DNA of 64,000 nt. It comes from Bacteroidota bacterium. Lineage in GTDB: Bacteria > Bacteroidota > Bacteroidia > Chitinophagales > Chitinophagaceae. The stretch covers positions 97,910 to 161,909 of the forward strand of contig JAEZEI010000051.1 in assembly GCA_023417815.1 (NCBI GenBank), read 5' to 3'. This document shows positions 48,160-55,675 of the stretch, one piece after another. The first letter of the stretch is position 1. Every line of letters begins with the position of its first letter. The notes under the pieces are model-generated. The model was given only the letters and a program-made list of their open reading frames with translations, ran no database searches and was not told the origin of the DNA. Both the position numbers and the translations under genes were made by a program.

Positions 48160-48786
48160 TCAATATCCGAAATCGATCACTGCATTATTTCGGTACCTGG
48201 AATGGGGCTTAATGGAAACGCCTACGGTCTTGTAATCTGTCAGGAAGATCTTTCTATGTCCAACGCCGGGAACATTCTTATCGATTAACAACGCCATAAC
48301 AATGTCCAATGCCCCGTCGTGACCATAAGAAATGCATTCACCATAATAGGCCGTGGATTTTTTACAGGAGGCGTTGAGACGGTCATGTCCAACATATCCG
48401 GAACTCCCGCTTGAAATTGCGTGGCACTCAGCACTGGCATAGATCTTTTCATCCGGGGTCAAAACTTTCATTGGCTTTGCATTCTTAAGATCTTTCACCA
48501 GGGATATGAAATATGGATTCTTCTTCAGGGAAGGATCGCCAGTATGTGCCGGATAGCTAAGCACTACTGTATTCAGGAACAATTGGGGATCCATTTTTAG
48601 AAGATTCAGGATATGGATCACTTCTCTTTCCTCGGAATTCATATACGCAGCATTGGCAGCGGTATTTGCAACAGCATATTTTTCATCTGTCCATTTTTTT
48701 GAAAAAGAAGACAGGGGTGAATCATTGCTTATGAAAGAAAAGGAAAACGGTATTAAAAAGATCAGTTTAAGGATCATTGGGTTCAA
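48160..48786 (-). CDS. Secreted CAP (SCP/PR1-like) domain protein
   Basis: A 208-residue exported protein with a hydrophobic signal (about residues 4-19). A CAP domain of about 140 residues has EEREVIHILNLLKMDP, the first conserved His in ASAECHAISSGSSGYVGHDR, YYGECISYG, and GVGHRKIFLTDYKTVGVSIKP followed by a terminal VIDFGY. CAP proteins are extracellular with mixed roles (lipid binding, adhesion). The ATG at 48786 or the one three codons later could both serve. It ends 41 bp before ligD on the same strand. Confidence 0.83.
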   Translation of the reverse strand: MNPMILKLIFLIPFSFSFISNDSPLSSFSKKWTDEKYAVANTAANAAYMNSEEREVIHILNLLKMDPQLFLNTVVLSYPAHTGDPSLKKNPYFISLVKDLKNAKPMKVLTPDEKIYASAECHAISSGSSGYVGHDRLNASCKKSTAYYGECISYGHDGALDIVMALLIDKNVPGVGHRKIFLTDYKTVGVSIKPHSRYRNNAVIDFGY

Positions 48787-49207
48787 TTGTGCCTAAAGAT
48801 CTTAAACTTATTAATGCAGGGATACTAATGTAATGTGAAGATTTACAGGTGTACGTGGCGAATAAAGCCATCTGGGCAATACCGTTCGGGGATCTTTCTT
48901 TTTGTGGTACGAACCAATGGGAGGTCATCAACCCGGGATTGCATCCTGGGTTGGGGATTTATTTGCTCTGTTTTATTCTTTTTCCTCACTGATGGGAAAC
49001 GGATATTAAAGAACCCCATCAATAGAACGATCAATGAAACAGTGAGTAATATGGAAAAAACAGTGATCATATATAACCTAAAGACAAAGATTGAACCACG
49101 AGTTGCACTACGGATGAGATAAGGCTTTTCGAAGGAACAGGTTGTGTGAAAGGCACAATTTTTTCATGTTTTAAAGCGTCAAAATCAAATCTTAAAAAAA
49201 TAATATC
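48787..49207. other. Intergenic region with one doubtful small gene
   Basis: About 420 bp between the divergent CAP and BON genes. Apart from the doubtful 75-codon leftward frame at 48843-49070, I see no further gene, repeat or strong promoter box. The last 60 bp before the BON gene are A-rich, as is common for Bacteroidota translation starts. Confidence 0.5.
48843..49070 (-). CDS. Possible small single-pass membrane protein
   Basis: A 75-codon frame with one strongly hydrophobic segment (residues 1-22: ITVFSILLTVSLIVLLMGFF) followed by a basic, polar tail. This layout is typical of small membrane proteins and is more protein-like than the overlapping plus-strand frame. No family is recognised. 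There is only a weak TCTTTG-like element about 20 bp upstream. Confidence 0.35.
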   Translation of the reverse strand: MITVFSILLTVSLIVLLMGFFNIRFPSVRKKNKTEQINPQPRMQSRVDDLPLVRTTKRKIPERYCPDGFIRHVHL

Positions 49208-50125
49208 ATGGCACAGAACAATCGCAATGAGCGCATCTCGCGCCAGTATGATCCGGAGCAACCTGAAGGCTGGTTCGATCCAGAACAATTCAGCCGCGAA
49301 AGGAACACAGGTTCAGGATACAGGTCAAGAATGCAGAATACAAATTATGGTGCAGGTCGTGGATCGGGATATAGTGCCGGCCAGGGCTCGGGTTATGAAA
49401 ACAGGAACCGCTATGGAAACTCCGGCTATTCTTCCGGTTATGGAAACATGGAAGGTAACAGGCTTCGCAATTACGGAAACCGCAACTACGGGCATAGCCA
49501 GTTCGAGAATTCGGGAAGCCGTAACTCTGACTATGATTCAAATATGAATGAGACCTATAACAGGAGACCTTCAAATCGTCCATTCTATGGCGATAATTTT
49601 GAGTGGGAAACCCGTAATATAAACGAACGTGATCAGTATAACCTGCGCACCTCTGGTGATGATGAAGACAGGTTCAGGGCGTATCCTGGTGATAACAGGA
49701 TGAGTGGCAGGGATCGTGATAACCAGCGCGACTGGTGGGACAGGGCCTCGGATGAGGTTGCCTCATGGTTTGGCGATGATGAAGCTGAAAGAAGAAGAAA
49801 AATGGATAAGCGTATGGGGCCGCATCGTGGAAAGGGTCCTAAGGGATATTCCAGAACGGATGAAAGAGTGAGTGAAGACATCAACCAAAGATTATATGAT
49901 GATCCATTCATTGATGCTTCGGATGTAGAAGTGAAAGTTGAAAATGGAGAAGCGATACTTACGGGTACGGTCGAAAGCAGGGAAGCAAAGCGCAGGATAG
50001 AAGATATCACTGAATCGATAACCGGGGTCAAGGATGTTGAAAACCGTCTGAAAGTAAAGATTCGTACTTCAGATGATTTTTCCGACAGAAGGGAACGTGG
50101 TGAAGGCAGCAGCTGGACCCACTAG
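49208..50125 (+). CDS. BON-domain protein with disordered Gly/Arg/Tyr/Asn-rich N-terminus
   Basis: A 305-residue protein without a signal peptide. Residues about 1-175 are low-complexity (Gly, Asn, Tyr, Arg, Ser), probably disordered. At about 178 the motif SWFGDDEAERRRKMD appears, as in several stress-associated BON proteins. A BON domain follows at about 218-284 (VSEDINQRLYDDPFIDASDVEV, EAILTGTVESREAKRRIE). BON domains are thought to bind membranes or hydrophobic ligands. A strong bidirectional terminator follows. The neighbourhood is rich in small stress-type proteins. Confidence 0.83.
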   Translation: MAQNNRNERISRQYDPEQPEGWFDPEQFSRERNTGSGYRSRMQNTNYGAGRGSGYSAGQGSGYENRNRYGNSGYSSGYGNMEGNRLRNYGNRNYGHSQFENSGSRNSDYDSNMNETYNRRPSNRPFYGDNFEWETRNINERDQYNLRTSGDDEDRFRAYPGDNRMSGRDRDNQRDWWDRASDEVASWFGDDEAERRRKMDKRMGPHRGKGPKGYSRTDERVSEDINQRLYDDPFIDASDVEVKVENGEAILTGTVESREAKRRIEDITESITGVKDVENRLKVKIRTSDDFSDRRERGEGSSWTH

Positions 50126-50140
50126 GCCGTTTCTCATCGG

Positions 50141-50176
50141 CAAAAAAAAGATCTGCTTAGAGCAGATCTTTTTTTT
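50141..50176. terminator. Bidirectional Rho-independent terminator
   Basis: The 9-bp arms AGATCTGCT (50149-50157) and AGCAGATCT (50161-50169) with a TAG loop are flanked by about eight A residues on the left and eight T residues on the right. It therefore works on both strands: after the rightward BON gene and after the leftward 57-residue gene. Confidence 0.9.
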
Positions 50177-50181
50177 AGAAG

Positions 50182-50355
50182 TTACGCCGCACCCCAGATC
50201 CCAAAGACCTTAAGCAGCCATATGATCACTGCTATAATAACAACAATGTTCAGGATCGATTTAATAGACCCTGCCATAGGAATGAACCTGTTAATAAGCC
50301 AAAGGATCAGGCCCACTACTACCAGCGTGATAACTACTGTAACTAACGAATCCAT
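50182..50355 (-). CDS. 57-residue two-helix membrane protein (Thivi_2564-like)
   Basis: A short gene read leftward from the ATG at 50355 to TAA at 50182-50184. The product begins MDSLVTVVITLVVVGLILW, continues LINRFIPMAGSIKSILN and ends VIIWLLKVFGIWGAA: two membrane helices joined by a short polar turn with Pro-Met. This is the layout of the Thivi_2564 family of tiny membrane proteins, whose function is unknown. The shared terminator immediately after the stop and the start codon divergent from the GlsB-like gene support it as a real gene. Confidence 0.75.
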   Translation of the reverse strand: MDSLVTVVITLVVVGLILWLINRFIPMAGSIKSILNIVVIIAVIIWLLKVFGIWGAA

Positions 50356-50466
50356 ATTATTTTGTTTTAGGTTCAGGTATGCTTATATATATTAAAAACT
50401 GTACCATTTATAAAAAGGCATGATTTAAGCTTATGGGAGTAATTATTAACCAATAAAATCAAAGTC

Positions 50467-50730
50467 ATGGGCATTTTATCCTGGATTGTTTTCGGTTTGA
50501 TCGCCGGAGCCATCGCAAAATTGATCCACAGGGGAGATGATCCCGGGGGATGGATCGTTACAATAATCATAGGTATAGTGGGCGCTTTTGTAGGGGGCCT
50601 CATAGCCCGGTACCTGCTGGGATGGGATGAAGCGACAGGCTGGACGCTGAAAAGCTTTATCAGCGCCATTGGCGGTGCCATCATAATCCTGGCCTTATAC
50701 AGATTGATGACCAGGAGAAGAACGGTTTAA
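50467..50730 (+). CDS. GlsB/YeaQ/YmgE-family stress-response membrane protein
   Basis: An 87-residue protein with three membrane segments. It opens with MGILSWIVFGLIAGAIAKLI and has a Gly-rich middle (GGWIVTIIIGIVGAFVGGLIA), typical of the transglycosylase-associated / GlsB family induced by general stress in many bacteria. Its molecular role is not established. It is divergent from the 57-residue membrane protein (111 bp between the starts). It overlaps the convergent glycosylase gene by 4 bp at the stop. Confidence 0.88.
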   Translation: MGILSWIVFGLIAGAIAKLIHRGDDPGGWIVTIIIGIVGAFVGGLIARYLLGWDEATGWTLKSFISAIGGAIIILALYRLMTRRRTV

Positions 50731-51461
50731 TATAATACCTGGCAGTTTTCACAAAAGAAGGTGCGGCGCGCTGTTTTTCCAAGGTATTCCTTTTTGAACG
50801 GCAGGTCGCACCTTTTGCATGTCTTTTTTGTATGCGCAAGCCAGTGCTTTTTAAGCACGAATTGCTTCTTCCATTCAAGGAAATCAAAACTGTAATTTCT
50901 TGCCTCCTTAATTAAAGCGCTTAACACCTTTGGCGGAAGATTCCCGATGGTTGATAAAGGATGAAGCCTGATCCTGTATAAAACTTCATTCTTGATAATA
51001 TTTCCAACACCGCTGAAAATACCCTGGTCGAGCAGGGCATCGCACACCACTTCACCAGGTTTTTGCTTCAGTTTTTTCCTTGCCGCACGCGGGTCCCAGT
51101 TATCATTCATTACATCTGCTGTCCAGTCGTAAATATTATCGGGATCATCCTCGAGTATACGGATGGCGCAAGTATAGAAATATATCTCTCCGCGTGATGT
51201 TTTCAGGTACAATCTTAAGCTGCGTTCCGGCCTGATATCTTCGTCCAGGCTGTACTTTCCAAAGAGAAGGAAATGGATCCGCAGCGTATTTTTCCCGATC
51301 GTGATCAATAAATGCTTTCCCCAGGTTTCTATGGAGGTGATGGTCCTGTTTTTTAATAGACTCATATCAATGGATGCATTACCTCTTACATCAAGCACCT
51401 TTTTGCCAAGATGTGGTTTCAATTCTTCTTTCAGTATAACCAGCGAAGGACCTTCCGGCAT
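50727..51461 (-). CDS. Fpg/Nei-family DNA glycosylase (endonuclease VIII-like)
   Basis: A 244-residue base-excision-repair enzyme. The N-terminal MPEGPS supplies the catalytic Pro2 and Glu3 after Met removal, as in Nei rather than the 'PELPE' of MutM. The helix-two-turn-helix is DQGIFSGVGNIIKNEVLYR. The C-terminal zinc finger has Cys215, Cys218, Cys237 and Cys240, with the intervening Arg (TARRTFF) that contacts the lesion phosphate. It is expected to remove oxidised pyrimidines. Nei versus a related subfamily cannot be settled by eye. Confidence 0.88.
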   Translation of the reverse strand: MPEGPSLVILKEELKPHLGKKVLDVRGNASIDMSLLKNRTITSIETWGKHLLITIGKNTLRIHFLLFGKYSLDEDIRPERSLRLYLKTSRGEIYFYTCAIRILEDDPDNIYDWTADVMNDNWDPRAARKKLKQKPGEVVCDALLDQGIFSGVGNIIKNEVLYRIRLHPLSTIGNLPPKVLSALIKEARNYSFDFLEWKKQFVLKKHWLAHTKKTCKRCDLPFKKEYLGKTARRTFFCENCQVLY

Positions 51462-51533
51462 TTTTTATTTGTTGAGGAGCAAAGGCTAAGCCAGACACAT
51501 GGAACAATATTTGAATAGGAACAATAAAACAAC

Positions 51534-52076
51534 ATGGCAGTCCTGGATAATAAGAAAGTAGCCATTCTAACAGAGAATGGATTTGAAGAATCTGAATTGA
51601 TAAAGCCCAAGGAAGCGCTCGAAGCCGCGGGTGCCACTGTGCATATCATTTCCTCTTCCGATTCAGTTAAGGGATGGGACCACGATCATTGGTCTATAGA
51701 GTTGAAAACAGATAAGAAGATCGGGGAGGCAAAGCCTGATGAATATGATGGACTGATGATCCCGGGAGGAGTTATCAATCCCGACAAGATGCGCGGGAAA
51801 AAAGAGTATGTGGAATTCGCAAAACACTTCCTCCAGGAAAAAAAACCTTTGGGCGCTATTTGTCATGGTCCGCAATTATTGATTGAAACAGGAATGCTTA
51901 ACGGAAGGAACATGACCTCTTATAACTCCATTCGTACCGATCTTCAGAATGCAGGGGTGAAATGGGAGGACAAGGAAGTTGTGGTAGATGAAGGACTTGT
52001 AACTAGCCGCAACCCGGATGATATTCCTGTATTCAGTAAAAAACTCGTGGAGGAAATAGCAGAAGGTATTCACTAA
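51534..52076 (+). CDS. DJ-1/PfpI-family protein (general stress protein type)
   Basis: A 180-residue class I amidotransferase-like protein. The nucleophile elbow is GAICHGPQLL with Cys110-His111, and the acidic partner lies in ENGFEESELIKP (Glu18/Glu19). GLMIPGGVINPDK is also characteristic. The family includes YhbO/GSP18-type stress proteins, reported as peptidases or glyoxal/methylglyoxal deglycases; the activity here is not certain. It is divergent from the glycosylase gene and is followed after 18 bp by the DUF6496 gene. Confidence 0.87.
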   Translation: MAVLDNKKVAILTENGFEESELIKPKEALEAAGATVHIISSSDSVKGWDHDHWSIELKTDKKIGEAKPDEYDGLMIPGGVINPDKMRGKKEYVEFAKHFLQEKKPLGAICHGPQLLIETGMLNGRNMTSYNSIRTDLQNAGVKWEDKEVVVDEGLVTSRNPDDIPVFSKKLVEEIAEGIH

Positions 52077-52094
52077 CCCATTAAATATATCATT

Positions 52095-52427
52095 ATGGCT
52101 AAGTATTCAAAGAAGGCCCAGGACAAAGTGGGCGAGGTTATGCATGAAATGAAGGAAGGCAAGCTGCGATCAGGATCAGGAGCTAAGGTAAAAAGCAGGA
52201 AACAGGCAATTGCAATAGGGCTCTCTGAAGCCAGGGAGGCAGGTGCAAAAGTCCCAAAAAAGAAATCTGCAGCCAGGAAAACCGAAGGCACCAGGACAGC
52301 CCCAAAGAAAAAGTCCGCAACTAAAAAATCAGCTCCTAAAAAATCAACTTCCAGGAAGGCTGCACCGAAGAAAAAGACTGCCGCCAAAAAGGCTGCTCCT
52401 AAAAAGAAAGCAGCAACTAAACGGTAG
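52095..52427 (+). CDS. DUF6496 protein with histone-H1-like Lys/Ala-rich tail
   Basis: A 110-residue, very basic protein. The first ~55 residues form the DUF6496 module (AKYSKKAQDKVGEVMHEMKE, SGSGAKVKSRKQAIAIGLSE). The rest is a repeated Lys/Ala/Pro/Ser tail (PKKKSA, KKSAPKK, KKAAPKKK), like the C-terminus of eukaryotic and bacterial H1-like nucleoid proteins. DNA binding or compaction under stress is a reasonable inference. The gene lies 18 bp after the PfpI-family gene, so both are probably one transcript. A short hairpin follows the stop. Confidence 0.85.
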   Translation: MAKYSKKAQDKVGEVMHEMKEGKLRSGSGAKVKSRKQAIAIGLSEAREAGAKVPKKKSAARKTEGTRTAPKKKSATKKSAPKKSTSRKAAPKKKTAAKKAAPKKKAATKR

Positions 52428-52446
52428 TGTTACAACCAGTGTAACA
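52428..52446 (+). terminator. Weak hairpin after the DUF6496 gene
   Basis: Arms TGTTACA (52428-52434) and TGTAACA (52440-52446) with a 5-nt loop are followed by TTT. The stem is AT-rich, so termination would be weak. A third TGTTACA occurs about 30 bp downstream, so it may instead be a binding site. Confidence 0.35.
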
Positions 52447-52511
52447 TTTCCCGCAAAATTTGAAGGTATTGTTACAAAAGCCCGGGAAGGACATTCCCTG
52501 GCCAAAAAGAT

Positions 52512-52799
52512 CTATTCTGTATCAGCCTGGCTGTACTGGTTATTCTCTTCATCTTCTTCTCCAATGCGCTCGTTATCGTCATCGAGTTCGGCGCCTGGCA
52601 CATCCAGGTCATCACCGGATATTCCTGCATCCTCATTCAGGGGCTCTCCATCTTCATCTACATTATCAAGTGATGCACGCTTTAGCTCCATGTTATCTTC
52701 AGTGAGACTATTGGTCATGCTGTCATCCAGAAGGTCCCGTTCTGTTGGAGTGATCTCGTTTTCCGGATTATCGGCCGGTAATTTGTTATCTTCTGCCAT
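52512..52799 (-). CDS. Conserved acidic Bacteroidota protein of unknown function
   Basis: A 95-residue, highly acidic, probably disordered protein with DLLDDSMTNSLTEDN, SLDNVDEDGEPLNE and GDDLDVPGAELDDDNE ending in IGEEDEENNQYS. The block 'GDDLDVPGAELDD.NE.IGEEDEENN.YS' recurs in many Bacteroidota hypothetical proteins, which supports this strand over the overlapping rightward frame. No function is known. It is convergent with the basic H1-like protein gene. The charge complementarity of the two products is notable but may be coincidence. Confidence 0.8.
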   Translation of the reverse strand: MAEDNKLPADNPENEITPTERDLLDDSMTNSLTEDNMELKRASLDNVDEDGEPLNEDAGISGDDLDVPGAELDDDNERIGEEDEENNQYSQADTE

Positions 52800-52857
52800 A
52801 AATTATTTTTATTAGAATTTTACAAAGGCTATGCCTTAAATTAAATTATAGGAGAAG

Positions 52858-53313
52858 ATGAAAAAGGTATGTTTTCCGGCACTCGCGGTTCTCCTTGTTT
52901 CCTGCGTTACCAATGAAACGAGCGAAAGGATCGCACCTGCTGAAGCCCCTTCAATAAGTTCTGGCTGTTACCGGATGGCAATTGATAGGGACACCGCATA
53001 TTTAAAGATGGAGTTGAACGGAAATGATGTTTCAGGAAACCTCGTTTATGATGGTTGGGAAAAAGATGATAACAGGGGAACTATCAGTGGAAGACTTTCG
53101 GGCAATAAGATCACACTGTGGTACAGGTACCAGAGCGAAGGAGTATGGTCGGTCCGCCAGGTCATCTATAAAGTAGGAAACAATGTACTTTATGAAGGAT
53201 ATGGAGAATTTGAAGGTTCTGAAGATTCTGCTGTATTTCGTTTTCCGGATGCCCTGCGCTATGAAGAAAACCATCCTTACCAGAAAATTCCCTGCAATGA
53301 AGCAAAGTTCTAA
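52858..53313 (+). CDS. Small lipoprotein of unknown function
   Basis: A 151-residue protein with a lipoprotein signal (AVLLVSC, Cys16). The mature part is beta-rich: SSGCYRMAIDRDTAYLKMEL, then GNLVYDGWEKDDNRGTISG and VWSVRQVIYKVG, looking like a small lipocalin-like or META-like barrel that binds a ligand or reports stress. No named family is assigned. The amidase gene starts inside its last six codons (17-bp overlap), so the two are co-expressed. Confidence 0.7.
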   Translation: MKKVCFPALAVLLVSCVTNETSERIAPAEAPSISSGCYRMAIDRDTAYLKMELNGNDVSGNLVYDGWEKDDNRGTISGRLSGNKITLWYRYQSEGVWSVRQVIYKVGNNVLYEGYGEFEGSEDSAVFRFPDALRYEENHPYQKIPCNEAKF

Positions 53314-54115
53314 CCGGCTTTTATTTTTTATGGTCATGGTCGGCACAATTTCCTGCTCGCCGGGCAAATATGCTGCAACCAACAAGGTATATCGTAATAA
53401 AGTACGGGACATAAACCACCAGCTTTCGCTGCGCGAACCCGGGATTGATACTTTAGGATTAACAGCCTCTTTCATTGGCTCGGTGAATTTCAATATCCGG
53501 AAACCAAACTTCGTTGTACTGCATCATACAGCCCAGGGCTCTTGCGAACAAACGGTAAATACTTTCCTGAACACTAAAACGGAGGTCAGCTCTCATTATG
53601 TGATCTGCAAAGACGGAACAGTGATCCAGATGCTGAACGATTATTTACGTGGATGGCATGCCGGTGCAGGCCGGTGGGGAAACGTAACTGATCTCAATTC
53701 GGTTAGCCTTGGGATTGAAATTGATAATAATGGAACAGAACCCTACACTCAACCCCAGGTAAATTCATTGCTTAGATTATTATCCGGTCTTAAACGCCAG
53801 TACAATATTCCTGCTGCGAATTTCATTGGACATGGGGATATTGCTCCTTCCCGAAAGGTGGATCCAGGTGCTCTTTTCCCCTGGAAAGCGCTGGCCGATT
53901 CAGGATTCGGCCTTTGGTATAAGGATACCACGGGGCTGGTAGTGCCAGACAGCTTCGATGTACGGACTGCGTTGCGGATCATAGGTTATGATGTGCGTGA
54001 TATTATTAAGGCTTCTGAAGCTTTCCGAAGACATTTTATTCTTTCAGACAATAAAGGCGCCCTGAATATTGCTGAACGAAAAGTGCTTTTCGCCGTGATG
54101 AAAGAATATTACTGA
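53297..54115 (+). CDS. N-acetylmuramoyl-L-alanine amidase (Amidase_2), lipoprotein
   Basis: A 272-residue cell-wall amidase. The ATG at 53297 gives a lipoprotein signal (VMVGTISC, Cys20); longer frames to the left only overlap the previous gene. The Amidase_2/PGRP domain (about 65-195) has the zinc site VVLHHTAQG (His76/77) and the second ligands HGDIAPSRKVDPG (His179, Asp189), with SLGIEIDNNG between. A C-terminal ~70-residue region follows, resembling the peptidoglycan-binding-like tail of AmiD. AmiD-type enzymes cleave the amide between MurNAc and the stem peptide in the periplasm. It is convergent with the flippase gene (1-bp gap). Confidence 0.88.
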   Translation: MKQSSNRLLFFMVMVGTISCSPGKYAATNKVYRNKVRDINHQLSLREPGIDTLGLTASFIGSVNFNIRKPNFVVLHHTAQGSCEQTVNTFLNTKTEVSSHYVICKDGTVIQMLNDYLRGWHAGAGRWGNVTDLNSVSLGIEIDNNGTEPYTQPQVNSLLRLLSGLKRQYNIPAANFIGHGDIAPSRKVDPGALFPWKALADSGFGLWYKDTTGLVVPDSFDVRTALRIIGYDVRDIIKASEAFRRHFILSDNKGALNIAERKVLFAVMKEYY

Positions 54116-54116
54116 A

Positions 54117-55628
54117 TCAGCGGTATAGCTTTTTGATCACAGGAATGGTTCTTAATTCCTTTGCCTCCACTTTGAATACAAGATAACCGAATCCCGCGAA
54201 AAGGATAAGTCCTGCAGGAACGGTGATAAACAGGTTTCCGCCAGATAGCCTGGAGACCCCGTATTGAATTACGCACATGACCACTGCAATGGAAATATAG
54301 GCGAGCAATTTTTTTACAGCATAAGGAACAGGATAATATCGCTGCCCGAGTTTGTAACTCATCACCATCATTACCAGGTAGCAAAGAAAGGTGGCCAATG
54401 CTGCTCCCGCATAATGCAGGATAGGGATGAGCAGGATATTTAGTACGATCGTTACTACCGCTCCTACAATCGTAATCAGCGCTCCCAGGTTGTTCTTATT
54501 GGTAAGTTTATACCAGATGCTCAGGTTGTAATAGATCCCAAGAAAAATATTACCAAGCGCTAATACGGGCACCACATGCATTCCCTCTGCCCATGCAGGA
54601 TCGGCAAAGGTTGCAAAGAACCATTTGAATACATCAACGAAGAGACCTACCAGCAGGAACATAAAGCAACATGCAATAACAAAGAACTTCATCACTCTCG
54701 CATAGGTCTTTTTTGCATCCTGGTTCCTGCTCTGGTTAAAGAAAAAAGGTTCTGCAGCCATTCTGAAGGCCTGGATCATTATAGTGATCACCAGCGCTAT
54801 CCTGAAAATGTTTGCAAAGATGCCAAGTTCATGATCTGCCTGTTCCCTGGGCAGGTCCACTACGTGCCGGTAAAGCAGCCTGCTCATTACATCATTCACC
54901 ATTCCGCCCAGCCCTACAATGATCAGTGGTGCACTATACCGGATAACTTCCTTCCAGAGTTTTGGCTGGAACCTGAATCTTATATCCCGGAATTGCGGCG
55001 AGAGTATTAGCATTGTTACCAGGCTTCCCGCCAGGTTACCCGCGAGATAATAGCCAAGTCCGAAACCCGGATCATAAATATTTGAAACGAAATAGGAAGG
55101 GTTGTTTTTTATGATCGACGGAATGATCCCCAGGAAAGTGATCACGATGAGCACATTCAGCAGTATGCCTGATAATCTTGCAAAGGCGTATCGCTTAGGC
55201 CGGTTTTCCTGCCTCAGCCGCGCGAAAGGGATGGTGTTAAGATTGTCCACTGCAAGAATAGCGATCATCCAGTATAGAAACCCGGGATGGTTCTCAAGGT
55301 CTGTCGCATTTGTGAGCGGGCCGTGTAATAATATTAATGTAATGCTGAAAATGCATGTACTTATGAAAAGTGAAATGGAAAGGGTATTATAAAGATCTTT
55401 TGCGGGGTGGGTTTGGCTGAACCTGAAGTAGGCCGTTTCAAGCCCGTACGAAAAGAGTATGTTCAGAAAGGGAATGAGAGCGTAAACCTGCACCAGGTCC
55501 GCAGTATCTCCAGGTTGCTCCACAAAGAAAGGGAGCGCCATATTCATCAGGTAGCCCAGAAAGCGACTTGCGATCGTAGGCAATCCATACCATAATGTCT
55601 GCGATGCCAGTTGTTTAATTCCTGCCAA
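54117..55628 (-). CDS. Oligosaccharide/lipopolysaccharide flippase (Wzx-like, MOP superfamily)
   Basis: A 503-residue integral membrane protein with about 14 helices. The N-terminal half starts KQLASQTLWYGLPTIASRFLGYLMN, typical of polysaccharide-biosynthesis flippases. The middle has RYSAPLIIVGLGGMVNDVMSRLLYR, the conserved second-half opening, and the end is the C-terminal polysaccharide-synthesis domain. It probably moves lipid-linked glycans across the inner membrane. No glycosyltransferase genes are nearby. It follows the mauG-like gene by 47 bp on the same strand. Confidence 0.87.
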   Translation of the reverse strand: MAGIKQLASQTLWYGLPTIASRFLGYLMNMALPFFVEQPGDTADLVQVYALIPFLNILFSYGLETAYFRFSQTHPAKDLYNTLSISLFISTCIFSITLILLHGPLTNATDLENHPGFLYWMIAILAVDNLNTIPFARLRQENRPKRYAFARLSGILLNVLIVITFLGIIPSIIKNNPSYFVSNIYDPGFGLGYYLAGNLAGSLVTMLILSPQFRDIRFRFQPKLWKEVIRYSAPLIIVGLGGMVNDVMSRLLYRHVVDLPREQADHELGIFANIFRIALVITIMIQAFRMAAEPFFFNQSRNQDAKKTYARVMKFFVIACCFMFLLVGLFVDVFKWFFATFADPAWAEGMHVVPVLALGNIFLGIYYNLSIWYKLTNKNNLGALITIVGAVVTIVLNILLIPILHYAGAALATFLCYLVMMVMSYKLGQRYYPVPYAVKKLLAYISIAVVMCVIQYGVSRLSGGNLFITVPAGLILFAGFGYLVFKVEAKELRTIPVIKKLYR

Positions 55629-55675
55629 TATCCAAGCTTATTTGATTCAAATTTATGCGGATTATTCCATCCCTG

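Noticed and set aside
48835..49122. Rightward 95-codon frame
   Set aside because: Less protein-like than the opposite-strand membrane frame; no motif or promoter.
52243..52815. Rightward 190-codon frame overlapping the DUF6496 and acidic genes
   Set aside because: Lys/Pro then Ser-rich shadow of two better-supported genes in other frames.
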